Translations under genes and position numbers: made by a program
Assembly: GCA_035533595.1 (NCBI GenBank)
Contig: DATLTN010000021.1
Coordinates: forward strand, 1 to 64,000
Length of the DNA stretch: 64,000 bases
Source: Acidimicrobiales bacterium
Lineage (GTDB): Bacteria; Actinomycetota; Acidimicrobiia; Acidimicrobiales; Bog-793
Direction of reading: 5' to 3'
Shown: one piece after another, positions 33,280 to 42,043 of the stretch
How the letters are laid out: each line of letters starts with the position of its first letter
How positions within the stretch are numbered: position 1 is the first letter of the stretch
Notes under the pieces: model-generated
The model's input: the letters and a program-made list of their open reading frames with translations, nothing else
The model's database searches: none
What the model was told of the DNA's origin: nothing

Positions 33280-34940
33280 GGGGCCGGCACGGCAGCGGCG
33301 GGGTACGCGCCCGCAACGCCTCGGCGTGGCTGCTCCCGAACGACGGCCGCCGCGAGGAGCCGCGGCTGCGCGAGCAGATGCACCGCTTCGAGCACTCCGA
33401 GGAGGTCGACGCGGTGATCGTCGGCTGCGGTGCCGGCGGGGGCGTCCTCACCCAGCGGCTGGCGCGCCGGGGCTGGAAGGTGGTCACCCTCGAGGCGGGG
33501 CCCTTCTGGGAGCCCGACCGGGACTTCGTGAGCGACGAGTCCGCCTCGCAGCACCTCTACTGGACCGAGCCGCGGGTGATCGCCGGCGAGGACCCGGTGG
33601 CCCTCGGCGCCAACAACTCCGGCCACGGGGTGGGCGGGTCGATGGTCCACTTCGCGGGCTACGTCCCGCGCTTTCACCCTTCGGACTTCTCGACCTACAC
33701 CGACGACGGGGTCGGCGCCGACTGGCCGCTCTCCTACGAGGACCTCCGCCCCTACTACGAGGACCTCGAGGCCGAGCTGCCCGTCGCCGGGCAGGACTGG
33801 CCCTGGGGGGTGCCGCACCGCTACCCGCAGTCCCCGCACCCGCTGAGCGGGAACGGCCTCGCCTTCCTGCGGGGCTGCGAGCGCGCCGGGATCGAAGCGC
33901 GCATCGGCCCGGTGGCGATCACCAACGGCCGCTTCGGCAACCGCCCGCACTGCATCTACCGGGGCTTCTGCCTGCAGGGCTGCAAGGTGAACGCCAAGGC
34001 CTCGCCGCTCATCACCCACGTCCCCGACGCCCTCGCGCACGGCGCGGAGATCCGCGCCGACGCGATGGTGAGCCGCATCGAGCTCGACGCCGCCGGCCGC
34101 GCGAGCGGGGTCGTCTACTTCCACGGGGGGGTGGAGCACCGTCAGCGGGCGCGCCTCGTCGTCGTCGCCGGCTACTCCATCGAGACGCCGCGGCTGCTGC
34201 TCAACTCGGCCTGCGCGGCCTTTCCCGACGGCCTCTGCAACGACCACGATCTCGTCGGCCGCTACGTGATGGTGCAGGGGGCGCCGCAGACCGCGGGGCG
34301 CTACGAGGAGGAGGTGCGCGCCTACAAGGCGCCGCCGCCCGAGGTCTCCTCGGAGGCCTTCTACGAGACCGACCCCGACAAGCCCTACAAGCGGGGCTTC
34401 TCCCTGCAGTGCGTCTCGCCGCTGCCGATCGTCTTCGCCGGGCACGTCACCGCCCAGGGCCACTGGGGTGAGGTGCTGCGCGAGTACCTGCGCGACTACG
34501 TGCACTGGGCGACCTTCGGCGCGCTCTGCGAGTTCCTCCCGCTTCCGGAGAACCGCGTCACCCTCGCCGAGGAGACCGACCGCCACGGCCTCCCGGTCGC
34601 CCGTTTCTCCTACTCGATGTGCGACAACGACCGGGCGCTCGTCGTCGAGGCGACGCGGGTGATGACCGAGATGCACGAGGCGGCCGGGGCCGAGGAGGCG
34701 ATCACCATCAACCGCTACGCCCACCTCATCGGGGGCTGCCGGATGGGCGCCGACGCCCGCTCGGGGGTGGTGGACGGCGACCTGCGGAGCTTCGCTGTCC
34801 CCAACCTCTACATCGTCGACGGCAGCGTCTGCCCGACCCAGGGAAGCGCCAACCCGGCGCTCACGATCATGGCGCTCGCGGCGCGCGCCGCCGACCACCT
34901 CGCCGACGGCGCGGGTGAGCGCGAAGCGCGGCGCGGGTAA
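33276..34940 (+). CDS. GMC-family FAD oxidoreductase (sugar/alcohol dehydrogenase)
   Basis: A 554-residue flavoenzyme. The FAD dinucleotide motif is DAVIVGCGAGGGVLTQRLA (about 48-66), ending in VVTLEAGPF. A GMC-type segment is GANNSGHGVGGSMVHFAGY. The Cys-rich PHCIYRGFCLQGCKVNAKA (about 227) resembles gluconate/fructose dehydrogenase flavosubunits. The C-terminus has RYAHLIGGCRMG, with a catalytic His, and NPALTIMALAARAADHL. In membrane-bound enzymes of this group electrons pass to a cytochrome c subunit, which is not present here. GTG 33276 overlaps the subunit 3 stop. Substrate unknown. Confidence 0.88.
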   Translation: MRGRHGSGGVRARNASAWLLPNDGRREEPRLREQMHRFEHSEEVDAVIVGCGAGGGVLTQRLARRGWKVVTLEAGPFWEPDRDFVSDESASQHLYWTEPRVIAGEDPVALGANNSGHGVGGSMVHFAGYVPRFHPSDFSTYTDDGVGADWPLSYEDLRPYYEDLEAELPVAGQDWPWGVPHRYPQSPHPLSGNGLAFLRGCERAGIEARIGPVAITNGRFGNRPHCIYRGFCLQGCKVNAKASPLITHVPDALAHGAEIRADAMVSRIELDAAGRASGVVYFHGGVEHRQRARLVVVAGYSIETPRLLLNSACAAFPDGLCNDHDLVGRYVMVQGAPQTAGRYEEEVRAYKAPPPEVSSEAFYETDPDKPYKRGFSLQCVSPLPIVFAGHVTAQGHWGEVLREYLRDYVHWATFGALCEFLPLPENRVTLAEETDRHGLPVARFSYSMCDNDRALVVEATRVMTEMHEAAGAEEAITINRYAHLIGGCRMGADARSGVVDGDLRSFAVPNLYIVDGSVCPTQGSANPALTIMALAARAADHLADGAGEREARRG

Positions 34941-34950
34941 GGAGGGACCG

Positions 34951-35958
34951 ATGAGCCAAGGCGAGGTCGTCGTCGTGACCGGCGCGAGCGGAGGGATCGG
35001 GCGGGCCACCGCCGAGGCCTTCGCGCGACGCGGCGCGCGCGTCGCGCTGCTGGCGCGTGGGGACGCGGGCCTGGACAGCGCCGCCGCGGCCGTCGAGGCC
35101 CTCGGCGGCGAGGCCTTCCCCTACCGCGTGGACGTCGCCGACGCGGATGCCGTCGAGGCGGCCGCGGACGCCGTCGAGGAGGCACTCGGCCCGATGGACG
35201 TGTGGGTCAACGACGCCTTCGTCTCGGTCTTCTCCCCCTTCTCCTCGATCACCGCCGCGGAGTTCCGGCGGGTGACCGAGGTGAGCTACCTCGGCTTCGT
35301 GCACGGCACGATGGCGGCGCTGCGACGGATGCGCCCGCGCGACGCGGGCGCCATCGTGCAGGTCGGCTCGGCCCTCGCCGAGCGCTCGATCCCGCTGCAG
35401 TCGGCCTACTGCGGCGCGAAGCACGCGATCAACGGCTTCACCGAGAGCCTGCGCTGCGAGCTCCTCCACGACAAGAGCAACGTCCACGTCACGATCGTGC
35501 AGATGCCCGCGGTGAACACGCCGCAGTTCTCCTGGGTCCGCTCGCGCCTGCCGCGCTCCCCGCAGCCGGTGCCGCCGATCTACCAGCCCGAGGTCGCGGC
35601 GCGCGCCGTCGTCTATGCCGCCGACCACCCCGAGCGCAAGGCGTACTGGGTCGGGGGGAGCACCGTCGCCACCCTCCTCGGCCAGCGCATCGCCCCCCGC
35701 CTCCTCGACCGCTACCTGGCGCGCACCGGCTACGACGCGCAGCAGACCGACGAGACGGCGCCCGAGCACCCCGACAATCTCTTCCGCCCCGGCGACGACG
35801 CCGAGGGCGGCGACCACGGCTCGCACGGCACCTTCGACGGTCGCGCGCACGGCCACAGCGCCGCGCAGTGGCTCTCGCAGCACCCCCGGCAGGTGATCGC
35901 GGTCGGCACCGCGCTGTCGGGGGCGGCGCTCGGCGCGCTCCGCCGACGGGGAGGCTGA
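34951..35958 (+). CDS. Short-chain dehydrogenase/reductase with C-terminal extension
   Basis: A 335-residue SDR. The start is ATG 34951, ten bases after AAGGAGGG; an earlier GTG lies inside the GMC gene. Motifs: TGASGGIGRA for NAD(P) binding, WVNDAF in place of NNAG, and SAYCGAKHA, the YxxxK pair (about 154-158). The last 95 residues, after the normal SDR fold, include a His/Asp/Gly-rich segment and a hydrophobic end (VIAVGTALSGAALGAL). This resembles SDRs that follow GMC oxidoreductases in actinobacteria. The extension may anchor it to the membrane beside the GMC complex, which is inference. Confidence 0.86.
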   Translation: MSQGEVVVVTGASGGIGRATAEAFARRGARVALLARGDAGLDSAAAAVEALGGEAFPYRVDVADADAVEAAADAVEEALGPMDVWVNDAFVSVFSPFSSITAAEFRRVTEVSYLGFVHGTMAALRRMRPRDAGAIVQVGSALAERSIPLQSAYCGAKHAINGFTESLRCELLHDKSNVHVTIVQMPAVNTPQFSWVRSRLPRSPQPVPPIYQPEVAARAVVYAADHPERKAYWVGGSTVATLLGQRIAPRLLDRYLARTGYDAQQTDETAPEHPDNLFRPGDDAEGGDHGSHGTFDGRAHGHSAAQWLSQHPRQVIAVGTALSGAALGALRRRGG

Positions 35959-35972
35959 GCCCGCACCGCGAA

Positions 35973-36007
35973 TGGCCCGGGCCACCCCCCTGCCCGCCCG
36001 GGGGGCG
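35973..36007. promoter_or_regulatory. Palindrome and G/C hairpin upstream of the hydrolase gene
   Basis: TGGCCCGGGCCA (35973-35984) is a perfect 12-bp palindrome. It is followed by a C6/G6 stem around a 9-nt loop. It lies between the SDR stop and the hydrolase ATG and could be a terminator or an operator. Confidence 0.35.
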
Positions 36008-36024
36008 CGGAGCTAGCGTGCGGC

Positions 36025-37290
36025 ATGGCCGACCGGGCGATCTCATCGCGTTTCGTGAAGCTCGCGACGGGTGCCCCCGCCGCCCTCTACGAGCCGGAGC
36101 GCCCCGGCGACGAGGCGCACGTCGCGTTCATGTTCATGCACCCTGACAGCGGCTTCATCAGCCATCTCGGCTGCAGCGAGCTGGCGGGGCGCGGCTACCG
36201 CGCCCTCGGGGTGAACGGCCGCTTCACCAACATGCCCGGCCCGACCGGCGGCCCGTACGTGTACCACGAGGTGATCCCCGACGTCGCCGCCGGCGTGGCG
36301 TACCTGCGCGCCCTCCCCGGCGTCGACACGGTCGTCCTCGCCGGCCACAGCGGCGGCGGCCCGCTCTTCTCGGCCTACCAGAACCTCGCCGAGCACGGCG
36401 CGGTGGCCTTCCAGCGCGAGGGGCTGCTCACCAAGGGCCCGGACAGCCTCGCGGGGCTGCCGCCGGCCGACGCCCTGGTGCTCATGGACGCGCACGTCGG
36501 CTACGGCGCGCACGCGCTGCTGATGCTCGACGCCTCGATCGTGGACGAGGCCGAGCCGGCGAGGCGGGACCCCGACCTCGACATGTTCGAGGCCCGCAAC
36601 GGCTACACCGCGGAGGGTGCCGACTACAGCGCCTCCTTCGTCGCCACCTTCAACGCCGCGCAGGCGGCGCGCATGGCGCGCCTCGTCCGCCACGCGGAGG
36701 AGCGGGTGGCGGCGATCGACGCCGGACGGGGGAACTACCCCGACGACGAGCCGATGGTCATCCCCGGCCTCGGGACGCGCATCTGGAGCCCCGACACCTC
36801 GCTGCTCGCACGCACCGTCGGGGAATGGAAGCTGCTGAAGGGCGACGGGAGCCAGTCGGTGCAGGTCGTGCCGTCGCTGCGGCCCCCCTCGGGCAAGCCG
36901 ATCGACCACCGCGGCTACGGCGGCGCGCTCGTGACCTCGGTCCGCCGCTTCCTCGCCACCCACGCGATCCGCACGCTGCCCGACTACGCGATCACCGCTG
37001 ACGAGCTGACCGGGATCGACTGGGCCTCGAGCTACACGAGCGCACCGGCGAACCTCGAGGGCGTGTCGGTGCCCCTCCTCTCGCTCGTGATGTCGGCGCA
37101 CTACTTCCTCGTCCCGAACGAGGTGAACTTCGCGCACGCGGCGAGCGCCGACAAGGAGATGGCGATGGTCGAGGGCGCGGTCCACGGCATGACCCCCTGC
37201 AGCGCAGTCGAGAAGACGCCCGGCGAGTTCGGCGACACGGTGAGGACGACCTTCGACTACGTCGCGGGCTGGGCCGCGGCCCGCTACTGA
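36025..37290 (+). CDS. Alpha/beta hydrolase
   Basis: A 421-residue hydrolase. The oxyanion region is FMFMHPDSGFISHLGC and the nucleophile elbow VVLAGHSGGGPLFSAYQ (Ser about 111). A long insert (about 130-330) contains a mobile lid. The candidate catalytic His is in EGAVHGMTPC close to the C-terminus, and an Asp/Glu lies on the strand before it (NEVNFAHAASADKEM). The size exceeds a plain 280-residue hydrolase because of the insert. The setting in an oxidation and acyl-CoA cluster suggests an ester or lactone substrate. Start ATG 36025. Confidence 0.82.
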   Translation: MADRAISSRFVKLATGAPAALYEPERPGDEAHVAFMFMHPDSGFISHLGCSELAGRGYRALGVNGRFTNMPGPTGGPYVYHEVIPDVAAGVAYLRALPGVDTVVLAGHSGGGPLFSAYQNLAEHGAVAFQREGLLTKGPDSLAGLPPADALVLMDAHVGYGAHALLMLDASIVDEAEPARRDPDLDMFEARNGYTAEGADYSASFVATFNAAQAARMARLVRHAEERVAAIDAGRGNYPDDEPMVIPGLGTRIWSPDTSLLARTVGEWKLLKGDGSQSVQVVPSLRPPSGKPIDHRGYGGALVTSVRRFLATHAIRTLPDYAITADELTGIDWASSYTSAPANLEGVSVPLLSLVMSAHYFLVPNEVNFAHAASADKEMAMVEGAVHGMTPCSAVEKTPGEFGDTVRTTFDYVAGWAAARY

Positions 37291-37300
37291 GGGCGCGGCC

Positions 37301-37723
37301 GTGACCGGAGGAGCAGGCGCCCCCGACGCGTCGCCACTCACGTTGTCGGTGATGCTCGCCGTCCCCGACGCGGCGGCGGCGGCCGCCTGGTACGAGGGGG
37401 CGCTCGGCGCGGTGCGGCTGTGGGACCTCGGCTCGGTGGTCGGCCTCGAGCTCGCCGGCGCCGCCTTCTTCCTCCACGAGGCGACCGGGGAGGCCTTCGA
37501 GGCGCCCGCCGCGCTTGGCGCGACGACGGCGCGCGTCGAGGTCTTCACCGACGACCCCGACGCGCTCATCGCCCGCGCCGTCGCCGCGGGGGCGACCGCC
37601 TCGCCGGGGGCTCCCCGCGACCACGAACTCGCGTGGGGGACCCACCGCCAGGGGGGCTTCATCGACCCCGCGGGGCACGTCTGGTCCGTGGGCGACCGCT
37701 CACCGCTCGCGCCCCACCCCTGA
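37301..37723 (+). CDS. VOC/glyoxalase-superfamily protein
   Basis: A 140-residue protein with two beta-alpha-beta-beta-beta modules: LSVMLAVPDAAAAAAWYEGALGA, then ARVEVFTDDPDALIARAVAAGA and QGGFIDPAGHVWSVGD. This layout is the PhnB/glyoxalase-like single-domain VOC fold, active as a dimer. Metal-binding His/Glu positions are only partly present (His in GTHRQGG region; E in VGLELAGA), so enzymatic activity is uncertain. Start GTG 37301 is 10 bases after the hydrolase stop. Confidence 0.8.
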   Translation: MTGGAGAPDASPLTLSVMLAVPDAAAAAAWYEGALGAVRLWDLGSVVGLELAGAAFFLHEATGEAFEAPAALGATTARVEVFTDDPDALIARAVAAGATASPGAPRDHELAWGTHRQGGFIDPAGHVWSVGDRSPLAPHP

Positions 37724-37794
37724 AACGCCGTCGGGCCCGCGCGCCGGCACCGCCGAATGCCACAGTGGAGGCGGGCGGACGAAGGAGGAGCACG

Positions 37795-38065
37795 ATGATC
37801 GGTGTCTGCATCCGGCCGCCGGAGATGACCGAAAAGCAGTACCACGCGGTCAACGCGCAGATCGGCGAGGCCGGCGTTGACCGGACGGACTGCCTGGTCC
37901 ACACCTGCTTCTCAGAGGGCGACCAGCTCGCGATCTTCGACGCCTGGGAGAGCGAAGGGGCCTTCCCGGGCCTTCGGCGAGAAGCGCGCCCCGATCCTCG
38001 CCGCCGTGGGCCTGCCGGGGCTCGATCCGATGATCGTCTCGATGATCGACCTGCAGCTCGCCTGA
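37795..38065 (+). pseudogene. Small dimeric alpha-beta barrel (EthD/ABM-like) protein, frameshifted
   Basis: ATG 37795 follows GGAGGAG and gives CIRPPEMTEKQYHAVNAQIG and CFSEGDQLAIFDAWESEGAF. A one-base insertion near 37965 is then needed to reach AFGEKRAPILAAVGLPGLDP and the stop. The repaired product is 89 residues. Its strand-helix pattern and closing EKRAPILA resemble monomer units of EthD or antibiotic-biosynthesis monooxygenase-type proteins. The inserted base lies in CCCGGGCC, consistent with a base-call error. Confidence 0.65.
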
Positions 38066-38083
38066 GGGGCTGAGAGAACGACG

Positions 38084-38479
38084 ATGGGGCGTACGGTCAC
38101 CGAGGAGGATGTCGCGCGCTTCGCGGAGCTCTCCGGCGACCACCACCGCCTGCACGTCGACGCGGCCTTCGCGGCGGGCACGCGCTACGGGCGGCCGATC
38201 GCGCACGGCCTGCTCACCGCGGCGCTCGCGAGCGGCCTCCTCTACGCGGGCGGCGTGATCACCGACGATGTCGACGCGCTCGTCGAGGTGAAGCTGCAGT
38301 TCCTCGCGCCGGTCGTCCCCGGCGACGAGCTCGCCGACGAGACGCACCTCGTCGAGTCCCGCCCGACGCGCAACGGCGGGCGCCTCGAGCGCTACGAGAG
38401 CCTGCTCAGCACCGGCGGGGAGCGCCCCGTGCTGCGCGCCGAGTGGCTGCTGCTCCGCCGCGAGCCGGAGGGCGCGTGA
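38084..38479 (+). CDS. MaoC-like (R)-hydratase domain protein
   Basis: A 131-residue single hot-dog-fold protein. It carries the hydratase-2 motif AELSGDHHRLHVD (catalytic Asp and His about 19-24), then GRPIAHGLLTAALASGLL and VVPGDELADETHLVESR. MaoC-like enzymes hydrate enoyl-CoA thioesters. The gene precedes an acyl-CoA synthetase by 28 bases, so a CoA-linked degradation or synthesis step is likely. Start ATG 38084. Confidence 0.9.
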   Translation: MGRTVTEEDVARFAELSGDHHRLHVDAAFAAGTRYGRPIAHGLLTAALASGLLYAGGVITDDVDALVEVKLQFLAPVVPGDELADETHLVESRPTRNGGRLERYESLLSTGGERPVLRAEWLLLRREPEGA

Positions 38480-38507
38480 GGCGCCCCCAGCGACCGGAGC
38501 GCCGCGC

Positions 38508-40196
38508 ATGGAGCTGACCGCCGCGGCGGCGCGCTTCCGCGAGGCGCGCGACCTGCTCCTCGAGCACCGCTCCGACCCGCTGACCGCGCGGCGGCGCTTC
38601 TCCTGGCCCGAGCTCGACGAGTTCAACTGGGCGCTCGAGTGGTTCGACGCCGTCGGTCGGGAGAGCGACCGCCCGGCGCTGCGCATCGTCGCCGAGGACG
38701 GCAGCGAGACACAGCGCAGCTACGCCGAGATGACCGCGGCGAGCAACCGCGTCGCGAACTTCCTGCGCGCCGAGGGGGTGGGGCGCGGTGACGTGCTCCT
38801 CCTCATGCTCGGCAACGAGCTCGAGCTCTGGGAGACGATCCTCGCGGCGATGAAGCTCGGCGCGACCCTCGTCCCGACGAGCACGCTCTGCACCCCGACG
38901 GACCTCGCCGACAGGGTGGCGCGCGGCGGCGCCACGCACGTCGTCGCGGGCGCCGCGAGCGCCGAGAAGTTCGCTGACATCGGCGGCTTCAAGGGGATCG
39001 CGGTCGGTGACGAGGTCGCCGGCTGGGCGCCCTACGGCGGGGCCGCCGCCGCGGCCAGCGAGTTCGCCCCCGACGGGGTGACCCACGCCGGCGACCCGTT
39101 GCTCTACTACTTCACCTCCGGGACGACGGCCAAGCCCAAGCTCGTCGAGCACACCTACGCCTCGTATCCGGTCGGCCACCTCTCGACGCTCTACTGGGTC
39201 GGCCTCCGCCCCGGCGACGCGCACCTCAATGTCTCCTCGCCGGGCTGGGCCAAGCACGCGTGGAGCAGCGTCTTCGCGCCCTGGAACGCCGAGGCGACCG
39301 TCGTCGTCTTCAACTACGCGCGCTTCGAGGCGCGCCGCCTGCTCGAGGCGCTGGGCCGCGTCGGGGTGTCGACCTTCTGCGCGCCGCCGACGGTCTGGCG
39401 GATGCTCATCCAAGAGGAGCTCGCCGCCTTCCCGGTGCAGGTTCGCGAGGCGGTGAGCGCCGGCGAGCCGCTCAACCCCGAGGTGATCGAAGCGGTGGCG
39501 CGCGCCTGGGGGATCACCGTGCGCGACGGCTTCGGCCAGACCGAGACGACCGCGGTGATCGGCAACCCGCCCGGCGTGGCCCTGCAGCTCGGCTCGATGG
39601 GCCGGCCGCTCCCGGGCTACGACGTCGTGCTCCTCGACCCCGCCGACGGGCGCGAGGGCGACGAGGGCGAGATCTGCATCACCGCAGAGCCCCGCCCCCT
39701 CGGCCTGATGGTCGGCTACCGCGACGGGGAGGGGGCGCCGCTCGTCCCGGCGGACCGCTTCCACCACACCGGCGACGTGGCGCGACGCGACGCCGAGGGC
39801 TACATCACCTACATCGGCCGAGCCGACGACGTCTTCAAGGCCTCCGACTACCGGATCAGCCCCTTCGAGCTCGAGAGCGTGCTCATCGAGCACGAAGCCG
39901 TCGCCGAGGCGGCGGTCGTCCCCGCCCCCGACCCGGTGCGCCTCGCCCTCCCGAAGGCCTACGTCACCCTCGCCGCGGGCCACGAGCCCTCGGCCGAGAC
40001 GGCCCGCTCGATCCTCGCCCACTGCCGCGCCGTGCTCCCGCCCTACAAACGGGTGCGGCGGCTCGAGTTCGCCGAGCTGCCGAAGACGATCTCCGGCAAG
40101 ATCCGGCGCGTCGAGCTGCGCGAGGCCGAGCGCGCCCGCTCGGCGCGCGGCGCGGCCGAGTTCTACGAGGAGGACTTTCCCGACCTCGCCCACTGA
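38508..40196 (+). CDS. AMP-dependent acyl-CoA synthetase/ligase
   Basis: A 562-residue ANL-superfamily enzyme. The P-loop is YYFTSGTTAKPKLVEHTYAS (about 203); A5 is DGFGQTETTAVIG; A7 is FHHTGDVARRD; A8 is YIGRADDVFKASDYRISPFE; the C-terminal catalytic Lys is in LPKTISGKIRR (about 527). The domain order and SPGWAKHAWSSVFAPW segment resemble medium-chain or acetyl/propionyl-like synthetases (acs-related AcsM type) more than long-chain FadD. It would activate a carboxylic acid made by the cluster's oxidases. The 3' end overlaps a convergent membrane-protein gene by 34 bases. Confidence 0.9.
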   Translation: MELTAAAARFREARDLLLEHRSDPLTARRRFSWPELDEFNWALEWFDAVGRESDRPALRIVAEDGSETQRSYAEMTAASNRVANFLRAEGVGRGDVLLLMLGNELELWETILAAMKLGATLVPTSTLCTPTDLADRVARGGATHVVAGAASAEKFADIGGFKGIAVGDEVAGWAPYGGAAAAASEFAPDGVTHAGDPLLYYFTSGTTAKPKLVEHTYASYPVGHLSTLYWVGLRPGDAHLNVSSPGWAKHAWSSVFAPWNAEATVVVFNYARFEARRLLEALGRVGVSTFCAPPTVWRMLIQEELAAFPVQVREAVSAGEPLNPEVIEAVARAWGITVRDGFGQTETTAVIGNPPGVALQLGSMGRPLPGYDVVLLDPADGREGDEGEICITAEPRPLGLMVGYRDGEGAPLVPADRFHHTGDVARRDAEGYITYIGRADDVFKASDYRISPFELESVLIEHEAVAEAAVVPAPDPVRLALPKAYVTLAAGHEPSAETARSILAHCRAVLPPYKRVRRLEFAELPKTISGKIRRVELREAERARSARGAAEFYEEDFPDLAH

Positions 40197-41911
40197 CCCG
40201 CGCCGCGGTCGGCGGTGTCGCCGAGGCCCCACAAGATGTTGAGCGGGCTCGTCCTCGGCGCCGGCGGGAGGGCGACCGAGAAGGGGTGGCTCCAGGTGAG
40301 GACGCGGAAGCTGCCGACCACCCAGGTGCGGGCGGGGCGGCCGTAGGTGGCGGCCGCCGAGCGGGCGTCGACGCCGTGCCACGGGCGCGAGGTGTCGTAG
40401 ACGAGGAACTGGAAGCCGCCCGGCGCGTACCAGTCGGCCGAGGACTGGCGGTCGAAGCGCTCGATCCGGCGCGCCGCACCGGTCGTCACGGGGCGGACGG
40501 CCACCTTCCCACCGGTGTCGACGGTGACGAGCGAGGCGCTCCAGTAGTCGCCGACACCGTTGGTGAGGCCGTGCGCACCGAGGAAGCGGGCAAGAGGGGC
40601 CTCGGACTGGAGGGGGGAGGGGTTGGTCAGCGCGACCGCGAACTCGGCGGCGAAGGCCGCCGCGAAGGCGAGGCCGAGCGCCGCGAGGGTCCTCCCGAGG
40701 AGGTCGTTGCGGAGGCCGGCGACGAGTCGCCCCGCGGCGCGCGCCGCGAGCACGACGCCGAAGACCACCCCCGGCGTGAGGTACTTCGCGTACTCGGCGT
40801 GGCCGTTCGGCGAGCCCCAGACGAAGAGCACGAGGTCGCCCACGATGCCGAGGAGGAGGAGGTCCTCGAGGCGCCACGAGGCGACCTCCGCGGTGTCCCC
40901 GCCCGTGCCGAAGGCGGCGCCGCGCAGGAGCGAGTAGAGCGCGGCGAGCACGCCGGCGAGGACGACCACGAGCCCCGCGACGTGCGCCGCCTGGAAGGCC
41001 CCGGCGCCCTCGGGGAAGCCGTTCAGGGGGACCTTGCCGACGCCGAGCAGCGCCGGCACCCGGTTGGCGAGGTGGCCGACGTTCGCGACCACCTGCTGGT
41101 GGCGCACCACGATGTTGCGGTTCACGAGGTCGAAGGTGCCGATCGCCTGGAAGATCGCCCGCACGGCGAGCGCGAGGCCGACCGCCGAGAGGCCGGCGGC
41201 CGCGGCCGAGAGGCCGGCGGTGACGCGGCGCCGCCGCAACGAGGCGACCACTCCCGCGACGAGGCAGGGCACGACCCCGAAGGCGAGCGTGAGCAGGTCG
41301 CCGAGGAGGGCGGCGGAGAGCAGCACGACGGCGAGGGCGAAGGACCAGTCCCAGCGGCCGCGGGCGAGCAGGCGGAAGGCGACCAGGCAGTAGAGGGCGG
41401 TGCCGACGTGCCAGGGTCCCTGCAGGAGGTAGTACGAGAGGTCGGGGCTCGGGAAGGCGAGGAGCGCGACCACCACCCCGCCGGCGACGGCGGCCGGCAG
41501 GCCACGCCTCCCCTCGCGGGCGAGGAGCAGCGCGGTCGCGACGACGAGCACGGTCAAGAGGGCGGGGACGAAGTGCAAGAGGTCGACCCGCACGCCGACG
41601 ATCCGCACCACGAGGGCGTAGAACGCGGCGTCGACCCCCCAGAAGGAGTCGAGGGAGAGCGCCCAACCGTGCAGGCCGACGTTGCCGTGCGCGATCGAGC
41701 TCCCCTCGAGGAGCGCCGTCGCGCCGTCGGGGGTCACCGAGAGCAGGCGGTTCGAGCTCAGGTCGAGCAGGTAGAGCAGGACGAGCGCGCCCGCGCCTCC
41801 GGCCGCCGCCTGCCAATGACGAACGACGCGTCGGTGTGCGGTGGCCGGGGCAGGCGGCGGGTCGTCGACTGCGGCATGGTCGTCGAGTGTGCGCAGGATC
41901 TCGTCCGTCAT
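40163..41911 (-). CDS. Large polytopic membrane protein (GT-C-like layout)
   Basis: A 582-residue protein with about ten to twelve hydrophobic segments from residue 35 to 440, then an extracytoplasmic C-terminal part of about 130 residues rich in Trp and Tyr. Between the first helices is a loop with DGATALLEGSSIAHGNVGLHGW. Overall layout resembles GT-C glycosyltransferases or O-antigen ligase-like proteins, but I see no clear catalytic DD/DE motif. The cytosolic N-terminus is acidic. Start ATG 41911. The 3' end overlaps the acyl-CoA synthetase gene. Function not assigned. Confidence 0.72.
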   Translation of the reverse strand: MTDEILRTLDDHAAVDDPPPAPATAHRRVVRHWQAAAGGAGALVLLYLLDLSSNRLLSVTPDGATALLEGSSIAHGNVGLHGWALSLDSFWGVDAAFYALVVRIVGVRVDLLHFVPALLTVLVVATALLLAREGRRGLPAAVAGGVVVALLAFPSPDLSYYLLQGPWHVGTALYCLVAFRLLARGRWDWSFALAVVLLSAALLGDLLTLAFGVVPCLVAGVVASLRRRRVTAGLSAAAAGLSAVGLALAVRAIFQAIGTFDLVNRNIVVRHQQVVANVGHLANRVPALLGVGKVPLNGFPEGAGAFQAAHVAGLVVVLAGVLAALYSLLRGAAFGTGGDTAEVASWRLEDLLLLGIVGDLVLFVWGSPNGHAEYAKYLTPGVVFGVVLAARAAGRLVAGLRNDLLGRTLAALGLAFAAAFAAEFAVALTNPSPLQSEAPLARFLGAHGLTNGVGDYWSASLVTVDTGGKVAVRPVTTGAARRIERFDRQSSADWYAPGGFQFLVYDTSRPWHGVDARSAAATYGRPARTWVVGSFRVLTWSHPFSVALPPAPRTSPLNILWGLGDTADRGAGQWARSGKSSS

Positions 41912-42043
41912 CGGTGGCCCCCCGCCGGCGGCGGCTGCCGGGGCGCCGTCGGGGCCCGGTGACCCGATCCGCCCGCGCGGGGCGGGGGTTTGGCTATGGC
42001 GCCCGGCATGCTACCGGAGCACCCGCCGACCTCGAAGGGGCCG

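Noticed and set aside
38406-41816. Very long reverse-strand open frame (over 1100 codons)
   Set aside because: It is Arg/Pro/Gly-rich with no recognisable motif, covers the acyl-CoA synthetase and lies out of frame with the membrane protein. It is an artefact of high GC content.
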